Positions 1 through 8,091 of a stretch of 43,848 nucleotides of DNA are shown here, in pieces (the stretch's first letter is position 1; each line of letters begins with the position of its first letter). The DNA is from Microvirga puerhi (lineage in GTDB: Bacteria; Pseudomonadota; Alphaproteobacteria; Rhizobiales; Beijerinckiaceae). Location of the stretch: NCBI RefSeq assembly GCF_020089865.1, contig NZ_JAIRBM010000030.1, positions 1-43,848 on the forward strand, given 5' to 3'. The position numbers and the translations under genes were made by a program. The notes beneath the pieces were generated by a model. That model had not been told where the DNA came from. It searched no databases and was given only the letters and a program-made list of their open reading frames with translations.

Positions 1-127
1 TGGCGACAACATCGCCATGGAAGTGACGCTGATTGCGCCGATCGCCATGGAAGAGAAGCTGCGCTTTGCCATCCGCGAAGGCGGCCGCACCGTCGGTGCA
101 GGCGTCGTCGCTCAGGTCATGGATTAA
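1..127 (+). CDS. tuf: Elongation factor Tu, C-terminal end (partial)
   Basis: This is the last 41 codons of translation elongation factor EF-Tu, the GTPase that carries aminoacyl-tRNA to the ribosome. The 5' part lies left of the window; the frame starts at base 2 and ends with TAA at 125-127. The reading contains GDNIAMEV, EKLRFAIREGG and GAGVV, the characteristic end of domain III (a beta barrel that contacts tRNA). A tuf gene directly before rpsJ is the usual str-to-S10 junction in proteobacteria. The 63-base gap to rpsJ holds a small GC-rich stem (150-154 with 159-163) but no clear terminator, so read-through into rpsJ is likely. Confidence 0.95.
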   Translation, partial: GDNIAMEVTLIAPIAMEEKLRFAIREGGRTVGAGVVAQVMD

Positions 128-190
128 TTCGAAGAGGATCAAAGGAGTGGGCCGGTTTCGGCCGGTCTTCTCCCTTGTTGAGGTCAACCC

Positions 191-499
<309 letters not shown>

Positions 500-546
500 G
501 CCTTTGGGCTTGGAGCTTCGGTTGGACACGCCGAGAGGATACGCAG

Positions 547-1275
547 ATGCGCTCAGGCGTCATTGCACAAAAGGTCGGGATGACACGCGTCTTTACGGAT
601 GCGGGTGAACACGTCCCGGTGACGGTTTTGAAGGTCGATCAGTGCCAAGTGGTCGCCCATCGGACCAAGGACAAGAACGGCTACACCGCGCTGCAGGTCG
701 GCGTCGGCAAGGCCAAGGTGAAGAACGTTTCGAAGGCCGAGCGCGGGCGGTTCGCCGTCGCCAAGGTCGAGCCGAAGCGCAAGCTCGCGGAGTTCCGCGT
801 CTCCGAGGATGCTATCATCCCGGTTGGCGCCGAGATCACCGCCGATCACTTCGTCGCCGGTCAGTTCGTGGATGTCACGGGCACGACGACAGGTAAGGGC
901 TTTGCCGGCGGCATGAAGCGCTGGAACTTCGGCGGTCTGCGCGCCACGCACGGCGTGTCGATCTCCCACCGCTCCATCGGTTCGACCGGTGGGCGTCAGG
1001 ATCCAGGCCGTACGTTCAAGAACAAGAAGATGCCCGGTCACCTCGGTGTCGAGCGCGTGACGACGCAGAACCTGCGCGTCGTGTCGACCGATCCTGAGCG
1101 CGGTTTGATCCTTGTCGAGGGCGCCGTTCCCGGCGTTGCCGGCGGTTGGATCTTCGTCCGCGACGCGGTGAAGCGGAAGCTGCCGACGGACGTGCCGATG
1201 CCCGGCAAGTTCCGTGCGGCGAACGACGCTGCGCCGGCCGCTCAGGCTGATCAGGCCCAAGAGGAGAATGCGTGA
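547..1275 (+). CDS. rplC: 50S ribosomal protein L3
   Basis: L3 is an early-assembling 50S protein whose long loop reaches the peptidyl-transferase centre. The 242-residue product starts MRSGVIAQKVGMTRVF. It carries the loop motif GGRQDPG, in which Gln151 corresponds to the glutamine methylated by PrmB in E. coli (family knowledge). The Ala/Gln-rich C-terminal tail (APAAQADQAQEENA) is longer than in E. coli but common in alphaproteobacteria. A good ribosome-binding site (GAGAGGA) precedes the ATG. The stop codon overlaps the rplD start, so the two are translationally coupled. Confidence 0.98.
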   Translation: MRSGVIAQKVGMTRVFTDAGEHVPVTVLKVDQCQVVAHRTKDKNGYTALQVGVGKAKVKNVSKAERGRFAVAKVEPKRKLAEFRVSEDAIIPVGAEITADHFVAGQFVDVTGTTTGKGFAGGMKRWNFGGLRATHGVSISHRSIGSTGGRQDPGRTFKNKKMPGHLGVERVTTQNLRVVSTDPERGLILVEGAVPGVAGGWIFVRDAVKRKLPTDVPMPGKFRAANDAAPAAQADQAQEENA

Positions 1276-1895
1276 TGAAACTCGACGTCACCACGCTTGA
1301 GGGTAAGAAGTCCGGTTCGGTCGATCTGGACGAGGCCATCTTCGGTCTCGATCCGCGCGCCGATCTTCTCGCCCGATGCGTCCGCTGGCAGCTCGCGAAG
1401 CGCCAGGCCGGCACGCATGCGGTGAAGAACCGTTCGGATATCGACCGGACCACGAAGAAGGTCTACAAGCAGAAGGGCACGGGTAACGCCCGTCACGGTG
1501 CCGCGAGCGCTCCCCAGTTCCGGGGCGGCGGTCGCGCCTTCGGCCCGCAGGTCCGCAGCCATGCGCACGACCTGCCCAAGAAGGTTCGCGCTCTTGCTCT
1601 GAAGCACGCGCTGTCGTCCAAGGCCAAGGATGCGTCGCTCATCGTCGTCGACGAGGTGACTCTCGCCGAGCCGAAGACGAGGGCCCTCGTTGAGCGCTTC
1701 GGGAAGCTCGGACTCGCTAATGCTCTGATCATCGGCGGCGCCGAGATCGAGGCGAACTTCCAGCGGGCTGCGCGCAATATCCCGAACATCGACGTCCTGC
1801 CGGTGCAGGGCATCAACGTCTATGACATTCTCCGTCGCGAGAAGCTCGTTCTCACGAAGGCGGCTGTCGATGCGCTGGAGGCGCGCTTCAAATGA
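1275..1895 (+). CDS. rplD: 50S ribosomal protein L4
   Basis: L4 (206 residues from this start) lines the exit tunnel and in enterobacteria represses the S10 operon. I chose ATG at 1275, which gives MKLDVTTLEG as in related L4 proteins and a TGATG junction with rplC. A GTG three bases earlier would add one residue. The basic loop KVYKQKGTGNARHG and the following GGGRAFGP segment are the conserved tunnel extension. The 3' end overlaps rplW by four bases (ATGA). Confidence 0.97.
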   Translation: MKLDVTTLEGKKSGSVDLDEAIFGLDPRADLLARCVRWQLAKRQAGTHAVKNRSDIDRTTKKVYKQKGTGNARHGAASAPQFRGGGRAFGPQVRSHAHDLPKKVRALALKHALSSKAKDASLIVVDEVTLAEPKTRALVERFGKLGLANALIIGGAEIEANFQRAARNIPNIDVLPVQGINVYDILRREKLVLTKAAVDALEARFK

Positions 1896-2188
1896 GCCTG
1901 GATCCGCGCCATTACGATGTGATCGTAAGCCCGGTCATCACCGAGAAGGCTACGGCCCTGTCCGATCAGAACAAGGTCGTCTTCAAGGTGAGGACGGATG
2001 CGACGAAGCCGCAGATCAAAGAGGCGGTTGAGAAGTTGTTCGATGTCAAGGTGAAGAGCGTCAACACGCTCGTCACCAAAGGCAAAGTGAAGATGTTCCG
2101 CGGCACCCGCGGCCAGCGGTCGGACGTGAAGAAGGCGGTCGTAACCCTCGAAGAGGGCCAGACCATCGACGTCACGACGGGCCTCTGA
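1892..2188 (+). CDS. rplW: 50S ribosomal protein L23
   Basis: L23 (98 residues) sits at the mouth of the exit tunnel, where trigger factor and SRP dock. The product begins MSLDPRHYDVIVSPVITEK and ends EEGQTIDVTTGL, both typical. A four-base ATGA overlap with rplD implies coupled translation. The central KVKSVNTLVTKGKVKMFRG segment contains the basic loop that contacts 23S rRNA. Nothing unusual. Confidence 0.98.
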   Translation: MSLDPRHYDVIVSPVITEKATALSDQNKVVFKVRTDATKPQIKEAVEKLFDVKVKSVNTLVTKGKVKMFRGTRGQRSDVKKAVVTLEEGQTIDVTTGL

Positions 2189-2208
2189 TCGGTTGAGAGA
2201 GTGATCCG

Positions 2209-3045
2209 ATGGCTTTGAAGACTTTCAAACCAATCACCCCCGGCCTGCGCCAGCTGGTGATCGTCGACCGTAGCGAGCTCTACAAGGGCAAGCCGGTCAA
2301 GACGCTGACGGAGGGCAAGTCGTCCTCCGGCGGCCGCAACAATCTGGGTCGCGTGACCGTCCGCTTCCGCGGCGGTGGCCATAAGCGCACCCTGCGCAAT
2401 GTCGACTTCAAGCGCCGCGGGCGCATGGGTGACGTGGCGACCGTGGAGCGGATCGAGTACGATCCGAACCGCACCGCCTTCATCGCCCTGATCCGCTACG
2501 CCGACGGCGAGTTGTCCTACATCCTGGCTCCGCAGCGTCTCGCTGTCGGCGATCAGGTGCAGGCTGGCGATCAGGTCGACATTAAGCCGGGCAACGCGAT
2601 GCCGATCGGCAACATGCCGGTGGGGACGATCATCCACAACATCGAGCTGAAGATTGGCCGTGGCGGCGCTATCGCCCGCTCCGCCGGTGCCTACGCTCAG
2701 ATCGTGGGTCGCGACCAGGGCTATGTGACCGTCCGTCTCAACTCGGGCGAGCAGCGGCTGGTTCACGGCCTGTGCTTCGCCAGCGTCGGCGCCGTGTCCA
2801 ACCCCGATCACATGAATACGTCGATCGGTAAGGCCGGCCGCAATCGCTGGCTGGGCAAGCGTCCGCACAACCGCGGTGTTGCGATGAACCCGATCGACCA
2901 CCCGCATGGTGGTGGTGAGGGTCGCACCTCCGGTGGCCGTCATCCGGTGACGCCGTGGGGCGTTCCGACCAAGGGCAAGAAAACCCGTTCGAACAAGCGG
3001 ACCGACAAGTTCATCGTGTCGAGCCGCCACGCACGGAAGAAGTAA
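2209..3045 (+). CDS. rplB: 50S ribosomal protein L2
   Basis: L2 (278 residues) is a primary 23S rRNA-binding protein needed for subunit joining and peptidyl-transferase activity. The C-terminal motif MNPIDHPHGGGEGR (about residues 226-239) includes His231, the likely equivalent of the functionally important His229 of E. coli. The N-terminal GGRNNLGRVTVRFRGGGHKR is also conserved. It follows rplW by 20 bases with GAGAG ahead of the ATG. Confidence 0.98.
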   Translation: MALKTFKPITPGLRQLVIVDRSELYKGKPVKTLTEGKSSSGGRNNLGRVTVRFRGGGHKRTLRNVDFKRRGRMGDVATVERIEYDPNRTAFIALIRYADGELSYILAPQRLAVGDQVQAGDQVDIKPGNAMPIGNMPVGTIIHNIELKIGRGGAIARSAGAYAQIVGRDQGYVTVRLNSGEQRLVHGLCFASVGAVSNPDHMNTSIGKAGRNRWLGKRPHNRGVAMNPIDHPHGGGEGRTSGGRHPVTPWGVPTKGKKTRSNKRTDKFIVSSRHARKK

Positions 3046-3060
3046 GGACAGAGGCACGTC

Positions 3061-3339
3061 ATGGCACGTTCGCTTTGGAAGGGTCCGTTCGTCGACGGCT
3101 ACCTCCTCAAGAAGGCCGAGGCTGCCCGTGGGTCGGGCCGCAACGAGGTCATCAAGATCTGGAGCCGCCGCTCCACGATCCTCCCGCAGTTTGTGGGCCT
3201 CACTTTCGGGGTCTACAACGGTCAGAAGCACATTCCCGTCTACGTGAGCGAGGAAATGGTGGGTCACAAGTTCGGCGAGTTCTCGCCGACTCGCACCTTC
3301 CACGGTCACGCGGCGGACAAGAAGGCGAAGAGGAAGTAA
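3061..3339 (+). CDS. rpsS: 30S ribosomal protein S19
   Basis: S19 (92 residues) binds the 30S head next to S13 and contacts the A-site region. The start MARSLWKGPFVDGYLLKK and the conserved KTWSRR-like segment (here IKIWSRRSTI) identify it. The end GHAADKKAKRK is the usual basic tail. It is 15 bases after rplB and one base before the rplV start, consistent with one transcript. Confidence 0.98.
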   Translation: MARSLWKGPFVDGYLLKKAEAARGSGRNEVIKIWSRRSTILPQFVGLTFGVYNGQKHIPVYVSEEMVGHKFGEFSPTRTFHGHAADKKAKRK

Positions 3340-3340
3340 G

Positions 3341-3721
3341 ATGGGTAAGGCCGCGACACCTCGCGCGCTGAGCGACAACGAGGCGAAAGCCATCGCTCGC
3401 ATGCTGCGCGTCAGCCCCCAGAAGCTTAATCTTGTTGCGGGCCTTATCCGTGGCAAGAAGGTTTCGACCGCTCTCGCCGATCTCGAGTTCTCGCGCAAGC
3501 GGATCGCTCGGGACGTCAAGAAGTGCCTTGAAAGCGCCATCGCCAACGCCGAGAACAACCACAACCTCGATGTGGACGATCTCGTCGTCAGCCAGGCTTT
3601 CGTGGGCAAGGCGCTCGTCATGAAGCGCTTCCACGCTCGGGCCCGCGGCCGGGGCGCCCGTATCATGAAGCCGTTCTCGAACCTCACGATCGTGGTTCGG
3701 GAAGTCGCCGAACAGGCGTAA
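3341..3721 (+). CDS. rplV: 50S ribosomal protein L22
   Basis: L22 (126 residues) sends a long beta hairpin into the exit tunnel close to L4. The product shows ARMLRVSPQKLNLVAGLIRG near the N-terminus and the hairpin HARARGRGARIMKPFSNLTIVV near the C-terminus. Its ATG begins one base after the rpsS stop codon. Length and sequence are standard for the family. Confidence 0.98.
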   Translation: MGKAATPRALSDNEAKAIARMLRVSPQKLNLVAGLIRGKKVSTALADLEFSRKRIARDVKKCLESAIANAENNHNLDVDDLVVSQAFVGKALVMKRFHARARGRGARIMKPFSNLTIVVREVAEQA

Positions 3722-3732
3722 AGGAGAACCAG

Positions 3733-4437
3733 ATGGGTCAGAAAGTTAACCCGATCGGTCTTCGGCTCGGCATCAACCGGACCTGGGACTCGCGCTGGTT
3801 CGCCGGCAAGGGCGAGTACTCCAAGCTGATGCATGAGGACATCGCGATCCGCGATGCGCTCATGAAGCAGCTCAAACAGGCCGCCGTTTCGAAGATCGTG
3901 ATCGAGCGCCCGCACAAGAAGTGCCGCGTCACCATTCACTCGGGTCGTCCCGGTGTTGTGATCGGCAAGAAGGGCGCCGACATCGAGAAATTGCGCAAGC
4001 TCGTGTCCAAGATGACGGACGCGGACGTGGCGATCAACATTGTCGAAGTTCGCAAGCCGGAAGTCGATGCAACCCTGGTTGCCGACTCGATCGCTCAGCA
4101 GCTCGAGCGTCGCGTCGCATTCCGCCGCGCCATGAAGCGCGCCGTTCAGTCGGCGATGCGTCTCGGCGCCGAGGGCATCCGCATCAACTGCTCGGGCCGT
4201 CTCGGCGGAGCTGAAATCGCCCGCCTCGAATGGTATCGCGAGGGCCGCGTTCCGCTTCATACGCTTCGTGCGGATGTGGATTACGGGACGTCGACTGCCT
4301 TCACGACCTACGGCACGTGCGGCATCAAGGTCTGGATTTTCAAGGGCGAGATCCTTGAGCACGACCCGATGGCGCAGGACAAGCGCATGAACGACGAAGG
4401 GGGCCGCTCGGGCGGTCGCCGCGAGCAGGCGGCGTAA
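3733..4437 (+). CDS. rpsC: 30S ribosomal protein S3
   Basis: S3 (234 residues) forms the mRNA entry site of the 30S subunit and contributes helicase activity. It starts MGQKVNPIGLRLG. The KH type 2 RNA-binding domain has its GKKG loop at residues 78-81. The C-terminal domain contains SGRLGGAEIAR and ends in a Gly/Arg-rich tail (GGRSGGRREQAA) typical of Rhizobiales. A strong ribosome-binding site (AAGGAG) precedes the ATG. Confidence 0.98.
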   Translation: MGQKVNPIGLRLGINRTWDSRWFAGKGEYSKLMHEDIAIRDALMKQLKQAAVSKIVIERPHKKCRVTIHSGRPGVVIGKKGADIEKLRKLVSKMTDADVAINIVEVRKPEVDATLVADSIAQQLERRVAFRRAMKRAVQSAMRLGAEGIRINCSGRLGGAEIARLEWYREGRVPLHTLRADVDYGTSTAFTTYGTCGIKVWIFKGEILEHDPMAQDKRMNDEGGRSGGRREQAA

Positions 4438-4461
4438 CCGAGGGGTCAGGAGAGGTTTGCC

Positions 4462-4875
4462 ATGTTGCAACCGAAGAAGACGAAATTCCGTAAGCAGTTC
4501 AAGGGCCGCATTTCCGGCACTGCGAAGGGCGGCACGGATCTGAATTTCGGCCAGTTCGGCTTGAAGGCGATGGAGCCGGAGCGTGTGAACGCCCGGCAGA
4601 TCGAGGCGGCCCGCCGCGCGATCACCCGCGCCATGAAGCGTGTGGGCCGTGTGTGGATCCGCGTCTTCCCTGACGTGCCGGTCTCGACCAAGCCGACCGA
4701 AGTGCGTATGGGTAAGGGTAAGGGCGCGCCCGAGTATTGGGCTGCCCGTGTGAAGCCTGGCCGTATCATGTTCGAGATCGATGGCGTGAACGAGGAGACC
4801 GCCCGCGAGGCGCTGCGTCTCGGCGCCGCCAAGCTCCCGATCAAGACGCGCTTCATTCAGCGCATCGCCGAGTAA
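4462..4875 (+). CDS. rplP: 50S ribosomal protein L16
   Basis: L16 (137 residues) organises the A-site side of the 50S subunit. It starts MLQPKKTKFRKQFKGR and contains the conserved loop VRMGKGKGAPEYWAARVKPG. The end GAAKLPIKTRFIQR is typical. The upstream AGGAGAGG gives a good ribosome-binding site. It is followed after 10 bases by rpmC. Confidence 0.98.
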   Translation: MLQPKKTKFRKQFKGRISGTAKGGTDLNFGQFGLKAMEPERVNARQIEAARRAITRAMKRVGRVWIRVFPDVPVSTKPTEVRMGKGKGAPEYWAARVKPGRIMFEIDGVNEETAREALRLGAAKLPIKTRFIQRIAE

Positions 4876-4885
4876 GGAGGGGATC

Positions 4886-5098
4886 ATGAAGTCGAAACAG
4901 AGAACCTCTGATATCAAGGCGATGTCGACGGACCAGCTGTCGGACGAGCTCCTGAACTTGAAGAAGGAGCAGTTCAACCTCCGGTTCCAGCGTGCCACGG
5001 GGCAGCTCGAGAACACCGGACGCGTCCGCGAAGTCCGTAAGGACATCGCCCGCGTCAAGACGCTGCAGCGCCAGAAGTCGGCGCCGGCGAAGGCTTAA
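4886..5098 (+). CDS. rpmC: 50S ribosomal protein L29
   Basis: L29 (70 residues) is a small two-helix protein beside L23 at the tunnel exit. The sequence DELLNLKKEQFNLRFQRATG, followed by ENTGRVREVRKDIARVKT, is the family signature. GGAGGGG lies just upstream of the ATG. Standard position between rplP and rpsQ. Confidence 0.97.
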   Translation: MKSKQRTSDIKAMSTDQLSDELLNLKKEQFNLRFQRATGQLENTGRVREVRKDIARVKTLQRQKSAPAKA

Positions 5099-5109
5099 GG
5101 GGAATCAGG

Positions 5110-5349
5110 ATGCCGAAGCGCGTTTTGCAGGGCGTCGTTGTCAGCGATAAGCAGGACAAGACGGTCGTTGTGAAGGTGGAACGCCGTTTCACGCACCCGG
5201 TCATGAAGAAGACCGTGCGTAAGACGAAGAACTACCACGCTCACGACGAGAACAATCAAGCCAAGGTTGGCGACATGGTCTTCATCGAGGAGTCCAAGCC
5301 GCTGTCCAAACTCAAGACCTGGGTGCTCGTGGACCAGCCGAAGGCATAA
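5110..5349 (+). CDS. rpsQ: 30S ribosomal protein S17
   Basis: S17 (79 residues) is a primary 16S rRNA-binding OB-fold protein. Signature segments are LQGVVVSDKQDKTVVVKVER and, near the end, VGDMVFIEESKPLSKLKTW. It is the last gene of the S10 block. It is followed by a 160-base gap with several hairpins before rplN, unlike the tight spacing elsewhere in the cluster. Confidence 0.97.
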   Translation: MPKRVLQGVVVSDKQDKTVVVKVERRFTHPVMKKTVRKTKNYHAHDENNQAKVGDMVFIEESKPLSKLKTWVLVDQPKA

Positions 5350-5377
5350 AGCTTTCGATTGGGACTTGTCTAACGAG

Positions 5378-5405
5378 GGCGGCTCGTATATACGGCCGCC
5401 TTTCT
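5378..5405 (+). terminator. Terminator-like hairpin after rpsQ
   Basis: GGCGGC at 5378-5383 pairs with GCCGCC at 5395-5400. The inner CGTATATACG extends the stem past one unpaired T, and TTTCT follows. The short T tract makes a partial rather than complete terminator likely. It divides the S10 block from the spc block. Basis: direct reading of complementarity; activity is inferred. Confidence 0.5.
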
Positions 5406-5418
5406 CGACATGAGGGCA

Positions 5419-5476
5419 GGGGACGTCAGATCCCCATCAGGCGTAGTCCGGGAAGGCAATCGTGCCTTGGCCCGGA
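5419..5476 (+). promoter_or_regulatory. Two hairpins in the rplN (spc) leader
   Basis: The first stem is GGGGA (5419-5423) with TCCCC (5431-5435). The second is much stronger: TCCGGGAAGGCA (5447-5458) pairs with TGCCTT (5463-5468) and CCCGGA (5471-5476), with a four-base loop and a two-base GG bulge. That is 12 base pairs ending 33 bases before the rplN ATG. No T run follows, so it is more likely a protein-binding or RNA-stability element than a terminator. In E. coli the spc operon is controlled by S8 at a site near rplE, not here; any autoregulation at this spot is inference. Confidence 0.45.
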
Positions 5477-5509
5477 AACCTGTCTGAAACAAAGGAAAGG
5501 ATCAAAGCC

Positions 5510-5878
5510 ATGATCCAGATGCAGACGAATCTTGACGTCGCCGACAATTCCGGCGCCCGTCGCGTGATGTGCATCAAGGTTCTCGGTGGTTCGAAGCGTA
5601 AGTACGCTTCCGTCGGCGATATCATCGTCGTATCGGTCAAAGAGGCTATTCCGCGCGGCCGCGTGAAGAAGGGCGACGTCATGAAGGCGGTCGTCGTTCG
5701 CACGGCCAAGGATATCCGTCGTGCGGACGGATCCGTGATCCGGTTCGACCGGAACGCCGCGGTTCTGATCAACAATCAGAAAGAGCCCGTCGGCACCCGT
5801 ATCTTCGGCCCCGTTCCGCGCGAACTGCGTGCCAAGAATCACATGAAGATTATCTCGCTGGCACCGGAGGTGCTCTAA
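5510..5878 (+). CDS. rplN: 50S ribosomal protein L14
   Basis: L14 (122 residues, the exact family length) forms an intersubunit bridge and binds RsfS. I chose ATG at 5510, which gives MIQMQTNLDVADNSGARRV with AAAGGAAAGG upstream. An in-frame ATG at 5462 would add an unconserved extension across the leader hairpin. The conserved RRADGSVIRFDRNAAVLIN segment follows. The stop codon shares one base with the rplX start. Confidence 0.98.
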   Translation: MIQMQTNLDVADNSGARRVMCIKVLGGSKRKYASVGDIIVVSVKEAIPRGRVKKGDVMKAVVVRTAKDIRRADGSVIRFDRNAAVLINNQKEPVGTRIFGPVPRELRAKNHMKIISLAPEVL

Positions 5879-6195
5879 TGGCCGCGAAGATCAAGAAGGG
5901 CGATAAGGTCGTCGTCCTGACCGGTCGCGACAAGGGCAAGACCGGTGAAGTCGTACAGGTGCTGCCGAAGGAAGAGCGCGCGGTCGTCCGTGGCGTGAAT
6001 CTGGTGAAGCGCCATCAACGTCAGACGGCAGCTCAGGAAGCCGGCATCATCTCGAAAGAGGCGCCGATCCATCTGTCGAACCTGGCCAATGCGGACCCGA
6101 AGGACGGCAAGCCGACCCGGGTTGGTTTCAAAGTTCTCGAAGACGGCCGCAAGGTTCGTTTCGCCAAGCGTTCGGGAGACCTGATCGATGGCTAA
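5878..6195 (+). CDS. rplX: 50S ribosomal protein L24
   Basis: L24 (105 residues) nucleates 50S assembly by binding the 5' domain of 23S rRNA. The N-terminal KOW motif is clear (KIKKGDKVVVLTGRDKGKTG), followed by VNLVKRHQR and the acidic/basic C-terminal half. It overlaps rplN by one base at its start and rplE by eight bases at its end, so all three are coupled. Confidence 0.98.
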   Translation: MAAKIKKGDKVVVLTGRDKGKTGEVVQVLPKEERAVVRGVNLVKRHQRQTAAQEAGIISKEAPIHLSNLANADPKDGKPTRVGFKVLEDGRKVRFAKRSGDLIDG

Positions 6196-6754
6196 GGCTC
6201 AGGTGGACGGCTATACGCCGCGTCTGCGGAAGCACTACGAGGAAGTGGTGCGTCCGAAGCTTATTGAAGAGTTCGGCTACAAGAATCCCATGGAAGTTCC
6301 GAAGATCGATAAGATCGTTCTGAACATGGGTGTCGGCGAGTCGACGGCCGATTCCAAGAAGGCCTCCGTCGCGGCTGCGGACCTGGCGCTCATCGCCGGC
6401 CAGAAGCCCGTGATCACGAAGGCCCGCAAGGCGATCTCGCAGTTCAAGGTCCGCGAAGGTATGCCGATCGGTGCCAAGGTGACGCTCCGCAAGGCTCGTA
6501 TGTACGAGTTCATGGACCGTCTCGTGACCGTGGCTCTTCCCCGCGTTCGTGACTTCCGCGGTCTCAACGCGCGGTCGTTTGACGGCCGTGGTAACTACGC
6601 TCTTGGGATCAAGGAGCACCTGGTGTTCCCTGAAATCAACTACGACAAGGTCGAGCAGGTTTGGGGTATGGACATCATCATCGCCACGACGGCGAAGACC
6701 GATGACGAAGCCCGCGCCCTGCTGCGTCACTTCAACTTCCCGTTCCGGCAGTGA
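6188..6754 (+). CDS. rplE: 50S ribosomal protein L5
   Basis: L5 (188 residues) binds 5S rRNA in the central protuberance. Signature segments include NMGVGES, QKPVITKARKAISQFKVREG and LPRVRDFRGLN, followed by FDGRGNYALGIKEH. The start lies inside the 3' end of rplX (eight-base overlap). The C-terminal FNFPFRQ is typical. Confidence 0.98.
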   Translation: MAKAQVDGYTPRLRKHYEEVVRPKLIEEFGYKNPMEVPKIDKIVLNMGVGESTADSKKASVAAADLALIAGQKPVITKARKAISQFKVREGMPIGAKVTLRKARMYEFMDRLVTVALPRVRDFRGLNARSFDGRGNYALGIKEHLVFPEINYDKVEQVWGMDIIIATTAKTDDEARALLRHFNFPFRQ

Positions 6755-6793
6755 GGACAGACGTCCTCAAACGCGGACACTGGAGAAAATCGA

Positions 6794-7099
6794 ATGGCTA
6801 AGAAAAGCGCTATTGAGAAGAACAAGCTCCGTCGCAAGCTGGTGAAGAAGTTCGCCAGCAAGCGCGCTCGCCTTCTGGCGGTCGCCAACGACGAGTCGAA
6901 GTCCATGGAGGAGCGTTTCGAAGCGCGCCTCAAGCTCGCCGAGATCCCTCGCAATGCGAGCCCGACTCGCATTCGTAACCGGTGCGAAGTCACGGGCCGT
7001 CCGCGGGCGTATTATCGCAAGCTCGGCATGTCGCGTATCGCTCTGCGCGAGCTCGGCTCCAACGGCCTCATTCCGGGCCTCGTGAAGTCCAGCTGGTAA
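6794..7099 (+). CDS. rpsN: 30S ribosomal protein S14, zinc-independent form
   Basis: S14 (101 residues) is a 30S head protein. This is the long form without the CxxC pairs of the zinc type; only one cysteine is present (RCEVTGRPRAYYRK). The start MAKKSAIEKNKLRRKLVKK is typical of alphaproteobacteria. It follows rplE after 39 bases; TGGAGAAAA precedes the ATG. Confidence 0.98.
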   Translation: MAKKSAIEKNKLRRKLVKKFASKRARLLAVANDESKSMEERFEARLKLAEIPRNASPTRIRNRCEVTGRPRAYYRKLGMSRIALRELGSNGLIPGLVKSSW

Positions 7100-7112
7100 G
7101 GGAGGGCATCAT

Positions 7113-7508
7113 ATGATCAACGATCCGTTGGGCGATATGCTCACCCGTATCCGTAACGCGCAGATGCGTCGTCGCGGTAACGTTTCCACCCCTGGCTCGA
7201 AGCTTCGCGCCCGCGTTCTCGACGTGCTCAAGAGCGAAGGCTACATCCGCGATTACTCGCAGACCGAGTTCGGCAACGGCCGGACGGAGTTTTCGATCGA
7301 GCTGAAGTACTACGATGGCCAGCCGGTGATCCGCTCGATCGAGCGCGTCTCCAAGCCGGGCCGCCGCGTGTATGCTTCCGTCGATACCATGCCTCGCGTG
7401 GCTGACGGCCTCGGCATCACCATTCTCTCGACGCCGCAGGGCGTTATGGCCGATCACGAGGCCAGGGAGAAGAACGTGGGCGGCGAAGTGCTCTGCAAGG
7501 TCTTCTAA
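7113..7508 (+). CDS. rpsH: 30S ribosomal protein S8
   Basis: S8 (131 residues) binds helix 21 of 16S rRNA and, in E. coli, represses the spc operon by binding its mRNA. The start MINDPLGDMLTRIRNAQ and the C-terminal STPQGVMADHEAREKNVGGE are family signatures. GGAGGG lies upstream of the ATG. If this genome has S8 autoregulation, its target site was not identified by eye. Confidence 0.98.
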   Translation: MINDPLGDMLTRIRNAQMRRRGNVSTPGSKLRARVLDVLKSEGYIRDYSQTEFGNGRTEFSIELKYYDGQPVIRSIERVSKPGRRVYASVDTMPRVADGLGITILSTPQGVMADHEAREKNVGGEVLCKVF

Positions 7509-7545
7509 GACTTAGCGGACGCACAGAACCACGGAGATTACGAAC

Positions 7546-8079
7546 ATGTCTCGAGTAGGCAAGAAGCCCGTCCAGGTTCCGTCCGGTGTGACGGCGACCG
7601 TCGACGGTCAGTTGGTGAAGATGAAGGGTTCCAAGGGCGAGCTGTCGTTCCTGGTTCCTGAGGAAGTGTCGGTAGTTCTTGAGAACGGCGCCGTGTCGGT
7701 GAATCCGCGCGACGAGTCCAAGACGGCCCGTGCGAAGTGGGGCATGTCTCGCGCCCAGGTGGCGAACCTGGTCGAGGGCGTGTCCAAGGGTTTCGAGAAG
7801 CGCCTCGAAATCAACGGCGTCGGTTACCGTGCTGCTGTTGCAGGCAAGGTGCTGAAGCTGTCGCTCGGCTACAGCCATGACGTCGACTATGAGATTCCGG
7901 CAGGCGTCACGATCACGACTCCGAAGCCGACCGAAGTGGTCGTCGCCGGCATCGACAAGCAGAAGGTCGGCCAGACAGCCGCCGAGATCCGCGAGTATCG
8001 TGGTCCGGAGCCCTACAAGGGCAAGGGTGTCAAGTATTCCGACGAATTCATCTTCCGCAAGGAAGGCAAGAAGAAGTAA
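7546..8079 (+). CDS. rplF: 50S ribosomal protein L6
   Basis: L6 (177 residues) lies near the factor-binding site of the 50S subunit and consists of two related alpha/beta domains. It starts MSRVGKKPVQVPSGV and includes the conserved LEINGVGYRA, with REYRGPEPYKGKGVKYSDE near the end. Gene position after rpsH is standard. Confidence 0.98.
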   Translation: MSRVGKKPVQVPSGVTATVDGQLVKMKGSKGELSFLVPEEVSVVLENGAVSVNPRDESKTARAKWGMSRAQVANLVEGVSKGFEKRLEINGVGYRAAVAGKVLKLSLGYSHDVDYEIPAGVTITTPKPTEVVVAGIDKQKVGQTAAEIREYRGPEPYKGKGVKYSDEFIFRKEGKKK

Positions 8080-8091
8080 GGACGACGTATC

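Noticed and set aside
1966..5058. A 1030-codon open frame on the - strand across rplW to rpmC
   Set aside because: It is the antisense of eight well-supported ribosomal genes; its Arg/Leu/His-rich translation has no domain and reflects codon bias in high-GC DNA.
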